The notes: generated by a model not told the origin, from the letters alone. Counted from the first letter of the stretch, positions 23,295 to 34,105 are shown. The stretch is 64,000 nt of DNA from Delphinapterus leucas (GCF_002288925.2 NW_022098026.1:23912039-23976038); one strand, 5' to 3'. Translations and numbers: made by a program.

Positions 23295-23504
23295 TTTTTT
23301 TTTTTTTTTTTTGTGGTACACGGGCCTCTCACCGTTGTGGCCTCTCCCGTTGCGGAGCACAGGCTCCGGACACGCAGGCTCAGTGGCCATGGCTCACTGG
23401 CCTAGCTGCTCCGCAGCATGTGGGATCTTCCCGGACCGGGGCACGAACCCGCGTCCCCTGCATCGGCAGGTGGACTCTCAACCACTGCGCCACCAGGGAA
23501 GCCC
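23295..23504 (-). mobile_element. CHR-1 SINE
   Basis: Complete antisense CHR-1. The targets GGGCAACATTTTTT (left) and GGGTAACATTTTTT (right) flank it. The left target begins at the last bases of the 107-bp duplicated segment. Confidence 0.93.
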
Positions 23505-23939
23505 GGGTAACATTTTTTGAAGGTGGAAATGCTATATATCCATTTTAGAATTTAGCAGTTGGATTTACTAAGGTAATCTGTTCATAATTCTCCAAAATGT
23601 AATAGTTTTTACTTAAAAATTCCAGCTTTCTTTTAATTAACATGTAGCTCATCATCTGTGTACTTATACTCCTAGTGCACTTTGACCTTTGCCCATCTTT
23701 TTTTTTCTTAAGTTTTGAGTTTTGTAAAATTGACAAAATTGCAATTTGCTCTCTTAGAATTTGGTACATAAATAAGCATGGATATTTAAAGAACCAGCCT
23801 TGCCTGAAACAGTGTTAATATTGACAGTGAAAAAGTCTGCTATTTTATTGGAATTATTAATTTTAAAAGTATATATTACACTAGAAAGGAAGTAAGGGTG
23901 CTGGTGCTTGTTTTTTATTTAGTAATCTCATAAAGTTAT

Positions 23940-23969
23940 TGGAAATGTGATTGATACCTTGAACTGAAA
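23940..23969. repeat. source of a 30-bp duplicated segment
   Basis: TGGAAATGTGATTGATACCT then TGAACTGAAA is repeated exactly at 25586-25615. Confidence 0.93.
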
Positions 23970-24205
23970 CTTTTAAACTTTCTGATTGATGGTAGAGGCC
24001 CAAGGATTATAGAATAAGATTAGTTAGATTTGAATAGTGTATTATAGGGATATGATCACTTTGCTTGCAAAATGATTTTATTTACTGTCATTCTGAATTT
24101 TTTCATTTTACCTTCACAACAGTGCTGTGAAGCCACAAAGGATATGTTACTTAAATGTACATTTATGGGGAAAATAGAATATAAATATATAAGTGTGTGT
24201 ATAAT

Positions 24206-24399
24206 TTTTTTTTTTTTTTTTTTGCGGTTCGCGGGCCCCTCACTGTTGTGGCCTCTCCCATTGCGGAGCGCAGGCTCAGCGGCCACGGCTCACGGGCCCA
24301 GCCGCTCCGCGGCATGTGGGGTCTTCCCAGACTGGGGCACGAACCCGTGTCCCCTGCATCGGCAGGCGGACTCTCAACCACAGCGCCACCAGGGAAGCC
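24206..24399 (-). mobile_element. CHR-1 SINE with internal deletion
   Basis: Antisense CHR-1 in which GCGGAGCGCAGGCTCAGCGG lacks about 14 bp of the usual body (the CACAGGCTCCGGACGC region). Confidence 0.92.
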
Positions 24400-25222
24400 C
24401 TAAATATTTTTTATAAAATGGAAACTTTCTATTTCATGTAATATATATAAAATGTTAAGTCTGGCAGATTGCTACTCAAGGATCATGTGCTGCCCTGGCA
24501 TAGGAGATAATTTTGAATGTCAAAGTCAGGTTACTACTACTGACTAGAAAAAAAAGAAAAAGTGATGTAGACAAAGGTTATCTCTGCTGCCCTTTCACCA
24601 CTTCTCTTGTCCTTTCTGTTCTCCCAGATCTTTTCTTTCTTGCTTATAGCTGCTGAAGTGTTTGCCAATAAAATTTAAGGTGACATCCTTCTTGTGTTCT
24701 CACTTTTTATCTTAAAAAGATCCTTAAGATACTCACTGAGAAGATTAGTAGTGGAAATTGATTGCCATTTTTAGATGTTGGTGCTTGGGGTTATAGGGAA
24801 TGGGGAATGCTGTCACATCACACTTTCCCTGCTTCTTCCTCATTGATCATGTGGAACCAATAGTTCCTGAGGATACTGATAGTGCTTCTACAGGCTGGGA
24901 GTCAAGCTGCAACTTAAGGGTCCGTTGCCACTCTTTCCCTATTACCACTGAGAGCAAATAAATGTAGATTTGGTCCAAAATTCTGAGTATGATTAGAACA
25001 TTGAAAATAGGAGGCAAATTATTTTATAAGAATAAGCAGAAAAAGAAAAACTTATTTGTACTATATATATGCTCTTTGTTAAAATAGTCGCCTTTGTTTG
25101 CAGTCACTTTTTAAAATAAAGTTTTTGGCTTGAAGCTTTCTAAAATAGTGGTGACTTCATTAATGACATCAGTGTTTGAAAAAAAATGTTTAAAAATTTT
25201 TGTTTTCTCTTTGTTTAACTAG

Positions 25223-25341
25223 ATGTGATGCTGACCCATCAGCCTTAGCCAACTATGTTGTAGCACTGGTCAAGAAGGACAAACCTGAGAAAGAATTGAA
25301 AGCCTTTTGTGCCGATCAACTTGACGTATTTTTACAAAAAG
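25223..25341 (+). CDS. RBM27: RBM27 coding exon 2 (residues 20-59)
   Basis: The acceptor TTTAACTAG precedes an exon reading CDADPSALANYVVALVKKDK and onward to FCADQLDVFLQK. The donor is GTAATT after a single G that starts the next Glu codon. This is the core of the PWI-like domain shared with RBM26. Length 119 nt, phase 2 in and phase 1 out. Confidence 0.95.
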
Positions 25342-25585
25342 GTAATTATTATAGGCCTTCAACCAAGTATTTAAGTAAAGATTTTAAATTTAAAACTTCC
25401 TGATAAAATCTTGAAGATAAAGCTTGAAAGGAAGGAAATTGGTCAGGGTCCTTTAAATACTTGAATATACCTATTCATGCTTAATTATTTATTGTGTATT
25501 TTGGCAAAACTTTTTTTCCCTTTCCTTCTCTGCTTCTCCTATATTGAGGCAGTGGTAACTCAAGTGCTTTTTAGGTGAAGTAATG

Positions 25586-25745
25586 TGGAAATGTGATTGA
25601 TACCTTGAACTGAAAGGCATTTTCAGTTCAAGCTGCATACTATACTGATCAAAGGTCTTACTGTTCTCAGGAGTGAAATGAAGTCTATCTACACATCTCT
25701 ATTTTAAGGTGTTTATGGAGGTGCCAAGGTTGGCATGGCATGGGC
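25586..25745. repeat. composite templated segment (30-bp copy, 12-bp snap-back, 107-bp copy)
   Basis: 25586-25615 copies 23940-23969 exactly. 25621-25632 (TTTCAGTTCAAG) is the exact reverse complement of 25604-25615 (CTTGAACTGAAA) across the 5-bp loop GGCAT. 25639-25745 copies 23184-23290 with one mismatch. The order of the two copied pieces is reversed relative to their sources. Confidence 0.92.
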
Positions 25746-25974
25746 CATGCCACAGGCTGCAGGGTAGAGCCTGGTTGATGGTTGAGGGGTAGCAATTTAA
25801 GGATAATGAAGTTGCTTATTCTTACTGTTTATTAGGGCAATGAAGGTATCTGTTTTTCTTCTTCTTGGCCGGAGCTTCTTGACATCCAAGAAGAAATGGG
25901 CATGATTCTCTTCTCTTTGTGTCTTTAACTTCATCAACTTATCAAAGTCTTGTCCATAGTCTGCGGAGCTTACT

Positions 25975-26432
25975 AGGGGCCTCCCTGCTGCTTCTCTGAC
26001 CTCATCTCCTACCATTCCCCCTCACTTTTTCTATTCTAGCCACATTGACCACCTTGCTGTTTTTTCAGCATGGCAGACATGTTCCCAGCTCAGGGCTTTT
26101 GAACACTGTTTACCCTTGCTTGAAACATGGTTTCTTATGGTTTCTGGTCTCTTCTCAAATGTCATCTTCTCGAGTGGTTTTGCCTGAGCATCCTGTATAC
26201 AATATAGTATACCCCATACCCCTAATCACCCTCTCTTCTTCCCAGCCTTGCTTTATTTATTTATTTTTTCATGGTACTTGTTACTCCTTGTCATGTTATA
26301 TGTTTATTTGTCTGTTTATCTATGTGTATCTCTTTCCCCACCTCCCCTTTGTCTTTCCATTTGTTGAGATTGGTGACTCAGAACCTACAGGCTTGGCATG
26401 TAGAAGATACTCAGTAAATATTGTTGAATGGA
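25975..26432 (+). repeat. L2 3' end
   Basis: CTCTGACCTCATCTCCTACC, CTCAGGGCTTTTGAACACTG, CTCAAATGTCATCTTCTCGA and the tail ACTCAGTAAATATTGTTGAA follow the L2 order. Confidence 0.75.
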
Positions 26433-27234
26433 CAAACAGGAATGTGGATAATTCATACTTACTAGTTGATCTGGCTGTTGGTGATGAGACGATACCCTTT
26501 AACTCAAATATTTACTGAGAAAGAAAAGATAGTAAATATGGCTTCTCAATCTAAAACACAGGATTACATATTTTTGGGGGCATTTTTAAGGCTTTTTATA
26601 CATAATAAATCTAATACAAGATTCTTCCAGTACCAATGAGTATTTTCTTTTCTAAATATATTAATTTATATTACTTAGTTTTAATTAAAGATAGTAATGA
26701 TATATGTCTTTTAAATTACAAAAGTAGTACGTGTTTTAAAAAATGCTTTAGAAATACAGAAGCATATGAAGAAGGTCTTCTGATCATGAAGGCTTTTGAA
26801 TGGTCTGATTAATTTGTCTTAAAGTTATGTGTAACAAGAGCTCACAATTTTATAATCATGGAAAATGCTTACTGCACAAATTAATAGCATAAAAAAGTTT
26901 ATGAAAAGATGCTTTTCTGAAGAAAAATTAATTTGACATTTTAGAAATAGCTATTTATGTAAAATGTGTAATAGTTGCAGTGTAAGCAGAGTCTGTGTTG
27001 TACTTCTGATATGCTCTTTAGCTGTTCCTGAGGGGTAGGACCTATGAAAGTGATTTAACTTTGGTTTGAATAACATAAATATTTTGACATTTAATTTGTA
27101 ATAAATTCATCTGTTTCTCCCCATTCAATTAGTCTGAAGAGTTATAAAATAGAGCATCCCTTAAGTAAAACACAAAATGATATTTTCATATCACTTCTCA
27201 TATCAAAGTTTATTTTTCAACTGAGTTAAAAATA

Positions 27235-27735
27235 TTTTTAATTAAATTTTTGAGTAGGCAGTACATTTAATCTAACAATATAATGGTATGCCATGAAAAG
27301 TCTCTCTCACCTCATCTGCTCCCTTCCCACCTCCAGTGCACAACTTGTCATTTTTATGTCCTTTCAGGGTTTTTTTTAAATGCAAATATAAATAGATAAA
27401 ATATTTAATCTTATATCTTGGAGAGTTGATATTATCAGTACGCATTCTTTTTATAGCCACTCTGTGTTCTGTTCAGTTGTCATATAATTTATTAAATAGT
27501 CTCTTATTCACAGACATTTGGGTCGTATCCAATCTTTTACGTACTCAAACAAACAATCTTGCATATAAATCATTCTGTACATGTGCAAGTATGTTCAAAG
27601 GGTTTTAAAACCCAGAAGAGGGGTTCTCCCCCATAAGGGTTAGGCTCATTTTTAGTTCCACCAGCAGCGTATGAGATGTCCCACTTTCCTCAGCTTTGCC
27701 AATAGTGTTGTCAAACTTTTGGTGTTTGTTTGTGT
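27235..27735 (-). mobile_element. old L1 3' end, antisense, next to exon 3
   Basis: TAGTCTCTTATTCACAGACA, TTGGGTCGTATCCAATCTTT, TTAGTTCCACCAGCAGCGTA and TTTGCCAATAGTGTTG are antisense L1 3' landmarks. Confidence 0.6.
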
Positions 27736-27759
27736 AACACATATTATTTCTTCTCCTAG

Positions 27760-27884
27760 AGACTTCAGGTTTTGTGGATAAACTATTTGAAAGTCTCTAT
27801 ACTAAGAACTACCTTCCACCTTTGGAACCAGTTAAGCCTGAGCCAAAACCACCAGTCCAAGAAAAAGAAGAAGTTAAAGAAGAG
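27760..27884 (+). CDS. RBM27: RBM27 coding exon 3 (residues 60-101)
   Basis: The acceptor TTCTCCTAG opens an exon reading ETSGFVDKLFESLYTKNYLP, then a Pro/Lys/Glu stretch ending KEEVKEE. It completes the PWI-like domain and starts the charged linker. The donor is GTAATG, phase 0. An old antisense L1 fragment ends only about 25 bp before the acceptor. Confidence 0.95.
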
Positions 27885-28174
27885 GTAATGCAGAGTTTTC
27901 TTTTGCCTGTGGGCGCTTCTTAGATCTTACTACCAGTATCATTCTTAGCTGGTAGTTGGCCTCTTTAGAGCTCTCTTGATGGAAGTTTCTGGGTTTTGGG
28001 CATGGTGCAGATTCTTTATCAGGGCTTCTTAGTTCCTTGGACTTGAGGAGTTGGAAGAATTTCAGATAGCTTGTTTAGTGTTACAAGAAATATTTTAGTA
28101 ATATTGAGGAGTTCAGGGAAATCTTTTCCAGTGACTTCTGGAAAAAGAAAACTTGGTTAAAAATAGGCTTGACT

Positions 28175-28291
28175 ACCTCAATGAGAAGCACCGCAACGAA
28201 GAGTAGCCCCCGCTCACTGCAAGTAGAGAGGGCCTGCGCAGCAACAAAGACCCAATGCAGCCAAAAAAAAAAATAAAATTTAAAAAATAAT
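28175..28291 (+). mobile_element. 5'-truncated long-form CHR SINE with target duplication
   Basis: Only the 3' part is present, from CAATGAGAAGCACCGCAACG to GCAGCCAAAAAAAAAA. The target AAAATAGGCTTGACT is at 28160-28174 and 28292-28306, so truncation happened at insertion, not later. Confidence 0.9.
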
Positions 28292-28587
28292 AAAATAGGC
28301 TTGACTGAAAGTAAAGTATTAATGAAACCTCAAGAGAAATCATTACATCATTTTCATGTGAAGAGAAGCCATTTCTTCTTTTTTAACCATATAGTTTTTT
28401 TAGTTAATGGAATTATAAACGTCACTTTCAACATAGGAAAGAAAAGGAAAATAAATGTTTTTACAGTGTTGAAGTATAAAAACATGATTTAGATGGTAGT
28501 CTAATTGTTTGAACCAAGGAGGAAATTTTACAGAGTTCATTTGTAATTCTTTTTATATATAGATGTCATAGTATTTAGTATTACATG

Positions 28588-28785
28588 ATGAGAATATGGG
28601 CTCCAAAATTAGGCTGTATGAATTGAAATAGTAGCTTTAAAATAAGTTATTCTTTGTTTCATTTTCACATCAGCAAAATGATGATCATAGTAGTACTTAT
28701 CTCATTGAGGATTAAATGAGATTTATACACCATCCCCCACCCCGCACCCTAGTCCAGTGCCTGGCACATAAATGTTGGTTATTAT
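28588..28785 (+). repeat. MIR
   Basis: AATATGGGCTCCAAAATTAG, CACATCAGCAAAATGATGAT, CTCATTGAGGATTAAATGAG and CCAGTGCCTGGCACATAAAT follow the MIR order. Confidence 0.75.
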
Positions 28786-28804
28786 ATAGAAGTATTTCCC
28801 AACT

Positions 28805-29480
28805 TTTGTTTTTGTTATAACTATTTAATAAACTTTTTATTTGGGAATAATTTTAAACAGAAAAATTAAAAGAATACTACCCAAAACACCTGTTTGTCAT
28901 CTACCTGGATTCATCTATTGAAGATTTGCCCTGTTTGCTCTCTTTATATACCCTCACCCAGAACTATTTTTTTCTGAATCATTTGGGGGTAAGTCAGATA
29001 CATCATGACCCTTGATCCCCAAATACTCTGTGTATTTCATAAGAATAAGGATATTCTCTTAGATGGCTTTAGTACCGTTATCAGTTTCAGTAAGTTTATC
29101 ACCTATAAAACACTTTTTAAAAAATATTTATTTATTTATTTGGCTGCACTGGGTCTTAATTGCGGCATGCAGGATCTTCATTGTGGCTTGCGGGATCTTT
29201 ATGTTGCGGCATGCGAACTCTTAGTTGTGGCATCCAGGATCTAGTTCCCTGACCAGGGATTCAACCCAGGCCCCCTGCATTGGGAGCATGGAGTCTTAGC
29301 TACTGGACCACTAGGGAAGTCCCCTAACATCAATAAAACACTTTAATCTACTGTCTTCTTCTACTGTTTTCCAGTTTTGTCAATCGACCCAACAGTGTCC
29401 CTTTTTTATAGCATGTTTTTTTTTCTCTCCAGTACAGGACTCATTCTGAAGATCACATGTTGCATTTAGTTGTCATTTCT
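28805..29480 (-). mobile_element. old L1 antisense fragment, split by a SINE
   Basis: AAACTTTTTATTTGGGAATA, ATTTGGGGGTAAGTCAGATA, and after the SINE CTGTTTTCCAGTTTTGTCAA and CAACAGTGTCCCTTTTTTAT, belong to one frequent L1M-type 3' unit seen about ten times in the window. Confidence 0.6.
29117..29324 (-). mobile_element. tRNA-derived SINE in old L1
   Basis: TTATTTGGCTGCACTGGGTC to CACTAGGGAAGTCCC in antisense. The target ATAAAACACTTT is at 29105-29116 and 29333-29344. Confidence 0.85.
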
Positions 29481-29486
29481 GACACA

Positions 29487-29693
29487 TTTTTTTTTTTTTT
29501 TGGGTACGTGGGCCTCTCACTGTTGTGGCCTCTCCCGTTGCGGAGCACAGGCTCCGGACGCGCAGGCTCAGCGGCCATGGCTCACGGGCCTAGCTGCTCC
29601 ACGGTATGTGGGATCTTCCCGGACCGGGGCATGAACCCATGTCCCCTGCATTGGCAGGCGGACTCTCACCAGCTGCGCCACCAGGGAAGCCCT
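29487..29693 (-). mobile_element. CHR-1 SINE
   Basis: Complete antisense CHR-1. The targets TCTGACACATTTTT (left) and TCTGATACATTTTT (right) flank it. Confidence 0.92.
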
Positions 29694-29715
29694 CTGATAC
29701 ATTTTTATTCTCATT

Positions 29716-29838
29716 TTTTTTTTTTTTATGGCTACACCATGCAACACGTGGGATCTTAGTTTCCCTGACCAGGGATCGGACCCGTGCCCCCTGCAGTGGA
29801 AGCGCAGAGGCTTATCCACTGGACCACCAGGGAAGTCT
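29716..29838 (-). mobile_element. short tRNA-derived SINE
   Basis: T-run, GGCTACACCATGCAACACGT, B box CCAGGGATCGGACCC and CACCAGGGAAGTC in antisense. TGATACAGTTTT at the right repeats TGATACATTTTT at the left, so it shares its target with the CHR-1 at its left. Confidence 0.88.
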
Positions 29839-29927
29839 CTTTGATACAGTTTTAAATGCTAGCTTGATTGAACTGATACAACATTAAAAGAAAACAAAAC
29901 GTAGCTATACTTAATTAAGATCACTTG

Positions 29928-30138
29928 GGCTTCCCTGGTGGTGCAGTGGTTGAGAGTCCGCCTGCCGATGCAGGGGACGCGGGTTCGTGACCTGGTCCGG
30001 GAGGATCCCACATGCCGTGGAGCGGCTGGGCCCGTGAGCCATGGCCGCTGATCCTGCGCGTCCGGAGCCTGTGCTCTGCAGCGGGAGAGGCCACAACAGC
30101 AAGAGGCCCTCATACCGCAAAAAAATTAAAAAAAAAAA
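29928..30138 (+). mobile_element. CHR-1 SINE
   Basis: Complete sense CHR-1 with an A-rich tail. The target AAGATCACTTG is at 29917-29927 and follows the tail at about 30139. Confidence 0.93.
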
Positions 30139-30223
30139 AGATCACTTGAGATTACTGTCACTTTTTTGTTTTTGGCTCATGCTCTCTATTTGTCTCGTAA
30201 AGTCTTTTTAAAATAGAAGGGGC

Positions 30224-30634
30224 ATGCAGCTAGAGATTATCATACTAAGTGAAGTAAGTCAGAGAGAGAGACAAGTACCGTATGATATCACTTACATGTG
30301 GAATCTAAAATATGGCACAAATGAACCTATCTATGAAACAGCAACAGCATCATGGACATGAGAACAGACTGGTGGTTGCAAAGGGGGAGGGGGCTGGGGG
30401 GGTGGATTGGGAGGTTGGGGGGTAGCAGATGTAAGCTTGTATATATAGAATGGATAAACAACAAGGCCCTACCGTATAGCACAGGGAATTATACTCAATA
30501 TCCTATTATAAACCATAATGGAAAAGAATATTAAAAAAAGAATATATATATATGTGTATAACTGAGTCACTTTGCTATACAGCACTAATTAACACAACAT
30601 TATAAATCAACTATGCATCAATTAAAAAAAAAAA
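30224..30634 (+). mobile_element. L1 3' UTR, artiodactyl type
   Basis: GAAGTAAGTCAGAGAGAGAG, ATATCACTTACATGTGGAAT, ACAGACTGGTGGTTGCAAAG and AACTGAGTCACTTTGCTATA, then an A-tail. The target AGAAGGGGC is at 30215-30223 and 30635-30643. 5'-truncated insertion. Confidence 0.92.
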
Positions 30635-30732
30635 AGAAGGGGCCCCAGTATGTTTCTTCAAGTAATGGAAATAGGAAGAAACTTTACTTCCATACTTGAT
30701 AGTGTATAATTTTTGGTTTAAGGTATAGGTTA

Positions 30733-30819
30733 GGGAATTCCTGGCTCCCCAGTGGTTAGGACTCCGCGCTTTCACTGCCGAGGGTGTGGGTTCAATCCCT
30801 GGTCAGGGAACTTAAAAAA
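30733..30819 (+). mobile_element. short tRNA-derived SINE
   Basis: GGGAATTCCTGGCTCCCCAG, GGGTTCAATCCCTGGTCAGG then an A-run. The target AGGTATAGGTTA (30721-30732) recurs as AGGTATATGTTA (30820-30831). Confidence 0.9.
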
Positions 30820-32384
30820 AGGTATATGTTAAATCTTTTTATAATAAGTTAAAATTTTTGCAGCGTCTGTCCTTTTTTACAGTCATTGAAGGTCAGTGGA
30901 TTGGAAGTGTCTGTTTGAAAGACAGCTCATTTGAATATGAGGAAAATTGCATTATTTTGAGTTTTGAAAGAACAGTTTAAAAAAACCAAATTGTTGCACT
31001 ATTTCATTTTGTATCTTTGTAGTAAATTATAATTTTGAAAATTATGAAAAATGGATTTCAGCTTCTGTATATGTATAACTACCCCAAATGATGCTGTCTG
31101 GCATTTTCCCCATTTTCTAAGCTTTTATACGTAACTTAATTGTCATTACTAACAAATAATAGCTTGTAGAATAGTGTGTAAATATAATAGTTTATAGTAA
31201 TTGTTAGATAACATTGAAGGAAGGGGATTTGAGGTAGCACTGTCTTTGGCTAATTATCTCTTTTTCTGGTCTGTGCTCAGTTGATGCAGTTGCTCTGAGC
31301 ACGGGAGCAAATCTGAGGACTAGCTGTTTTAACTTTCTCCCTTGGTCCCCAGCTGCACGGTACCATCAGTTTTACGATAAAACTATTGGTCACACAGGGA
31401 ACCGGGTGAGAGAAGTTGGATCATTGGCACAACTCATCCTGGGGCTGGAAAAACACTTGGTGTATATGTGCCATAATTTATGAAGCACAGGGTGTTCTAT
31501 CTGCATTTGGAAAATTACTTCTGAATTTGCTGTGGTTATAATTAGCTGTCATCAAACCCTTTACCCTGTCTGTCTGAGTTCATGAACATACAAAAGAATA
31601 ATCATGAAAATAGTGGATCTTTGATGTTATAATTCCTTATTCACACTATATCACAATCATCTGAAACGTTAGAAGGCAGTTTTTCTTAGACCCACTGCAT
31701 GGATTTATGACTGGAAATATGAGAGCCTCTGGCACAGTTTTTCCCCTGTTTGGTTTTTCTGAAAGTACCTTTATTTCACTTAATTAAAAAAAAACAAAAC
31801 CCTGTTTTAGAGACTTTTCGGTGCACATGAAAAGGAGACAGAATAATTTAATGAATTCCCAGTATTCATCACCCCAGCAGCTCATCAATCCAGGGCCAAT
31901 CCTGCCTCATCCACATACGTGTTTAGTATACTTTTATATCTAAAATGGTCCAGTGGAATGGAGGCTTTCAGACTTGTATAGCCCTGATAGACGAAGATAA
32001 TAAATAATTAAAAAGTCTTAAATATGTGTGTAATGATCAGACTTCTAAAAGAAGATGTGAGGTAGAAGAATTTAAGTCAGGTGGACAACACAGAAGAAAA
32101 ACTTTTAAAATTAGCATGTCTGGTCATAATCTGATTCCATAAAGAAATTTACTTTTCATATTCTTAGAATACTAGGCTCAAAGTAGGTAAGAGGTTTTGG
32201 AGTATGAAGTCTTTACATATACTTCATATTAGTTCCAGAAAAATTGACAGTTTAGTGCCGTGTAGCTCATTTCAGAGTAAAAGTTTTAAATAATTGTGGA
32301 AAAACATATCCTTACCGCAGGAAGTTCTGGAAATTTTATTTAAAATAGAAAAGAATACAGATTATTTTTGTTTAACTTATATAA

Positions 32385-33500
32385 AAAGTTTTTATTATGA
32401 AAATGCTTGAAAGAAGGCAAAATGTAATGAGTCCCCATGAAGCCCTCATTTTCTCTTCAATAATTATAGATCCATGGGCAGTCTTTTTCTGGACCTTCAA
32501 CTACTTTTGATCCTCTTAAATTATTTTTAAACAAATTCCTGACATCATATTATTTCATCTGTAAATACTTAGCAGGTATCTCTAAAAGGTTATATTTTTA
32601 AAGCCCTCAGTATTCTTTCTTTTTTTAAAAAAAATTTATTTATTTTTGGCTGGGTTGGGTCTTTGTTGCTGCTCACGGGCTTTCTCTAGTTGTGTCCAGC
32701 GGGGGCTACTCTTCGTAGCAGTGTGTGGACTTCTCATTGTGGTGGCTTCTCTTGTTGCGGAGCATGGGCTCTAGGCATGCAAGCTTCAGTAGTTGTGGCA
32801 CGCAGGCTCAGTAGTTGTGGCACGTGGGCTCAGTAGTTGTGGCTCTTGGGCTCTAGAGTGCAGGCTCAGTAGTTGTGGTGCACGAGCCCTTAGTTGCTCC
32901 ACGGCATGTGGGATCTTCCTGGACCAGGGCTTGAACCCATGTCCCCTACATTGGCAGGCGGATTCTTAACGACTGCTCCACCAGGGAAGCCCAAGTATTC
33001 TTATCATGTATAAAAATAACTGTAACTTCTTAATGTCATCAGATACTTAGTGTTTAAATTTCTATTTGTTCATAAATGTCCATTTTTTCCCCATTTGTTT
33101 GAATCAAGATCTAAATCAAGTTCGTTGAACTGCCTTTTTTTTTTTTTTAAATTCCCTCTTTCTCATTCTCTCTCACTTCCCTCTCCCCAGGGTTACTACT
33201 ACTCTTATTTCTAATATACCATGTACTCCTGTTTTTTTCATTTTATGTTACAAGAATCACATAGACTTTTTTTATCTGTACAAATCAAGCATTTTATTTA
33301 GTTATATAGCAAGGGAGCACTCCTTTATTCTCCACTTAAATACCATGCTTGAGATTTAAAATCATGTTTGGTAGTGTACTGCAGGATGCTAAATCAGACT
33401 TCACCCATATTGCTTTGGATTTCTTGATATCTTTTTATGTTTTCCATCACCCATTAGAACGATTAGTTTAGCTTCTGTAACCTAAACTTGACACTTCCTG
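32385..33500 (-). mobile_element. old L1 antisense fragments split by a SINE
   Basis: TTTTTATTATGAAAATGCTT, CTGACATCATATTATTTCAT and TAAATACTTAGCAGGTATCT, then after the SINE ATCAGATACTTAGTGTTTAA and ATTTGTTTGAATCAAGATCT, are the same L1M-type 3' unit. Confidence 0.6.
32618..32993 (-). mobile_element. long-form CHR SINE
   Basis: TTTTTGGCTGGGTTGGGTCT to CCACCAGGGAAGCCC in antisense. The target AGTATTCTT is at 32609-32617 and 32994-33002. Confidence 0.92.
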
Positions 33501-33589
33501 GATGTAGAAGTCATACAGTCCTTTGTCTAGCTTCCTTGTTAGCTCATTATTTTATGAGATTCATCCATATTGTGCATGCCCTTTGACTT

Positions 33590-34105
33590 TTTTTAAACAG
33601 CTTATTGAGGTGTAATTCACCAACTTTACAAGTCACCTATTTAAAATGTACAAATGTGATGATTTTTATTGTAGTCAGAGTTGTGCAGCTGTCTCCACAA
33701 TCCATTTTAGAACATTTTCATCCTCCAAAAAAGAAACCCCATACTCACTGTCATCACCTTCCAAGTGCTTCCCTCCCTAGCCCCCACCCCAGGCAACCTC
33801 TAATCTATTTTCAGTCTCTATGGATTTGCTTATTCTGGACATTTCATATAAATGGAATTACACAGTATATAGTCTTTTGTAACTGGCTTCTTCCACTTAG
33901 CATAATGCTTTCAAGGTTCCTCCAGGTTGTAGCACGTATCAGTACTTCTCTTTTTTTTCATGGGTGAATAGTACCCCATTTTATGAATATATCATATTTT
34001 CTTTATCCAGTCATCAGTTGATGGATATTTGGATTAATAGGCAAATGGTTAATACTTTTTGCCTATCATAAATAACGCTGCGGTGAACATTCTTGCACAG
34101 GTTTT
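33590..34105 (-). mobile_element. L1 3' end, antisense
   Basis: GGTGTAATTCACCAACTTTA, ACAATCCATTTTAGAACATT, GGATTTGCTTATTCTGGACA and AATAACGCTGCGGTGAACAT are antisense L1 3' region landmarks. Confidence 0.85.

Larger units (their letters stand above)
14010..25222 (+). other. RBM27: RBM27 intron 1
   Basis: 11.2 kb from donor GTGAGT to acceptor TTTAACTAG. The first 230 bp are G-rich and part of the CpG island. 14250-15500 is a G/A-rich, T-rich sense strand with almost no C and no recognised repeat. Further in lie a short SINE, an L1 3' end, an L2 near 19060-19370 and six CHR SINEs. 15500-16740, 18100-19050 and 20980-22530 show nothing I can name. Confidence 0.85.
25342..27759 (+). other. RBM27: RBM27 intron 2
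   Basis: 2.4 kb. It holds the rearranged segment 25586-25745, an L2 3' end (25975-26432) and an antisense L1-like fragment (27235-27735). 26520-27230 is AT-rich with nothing recognised. Confidence 0.85.

Noticed and set aside
33605..33967. 120-codon frame in intron 3
   Set aside because: It is the antisense L1 3' region.
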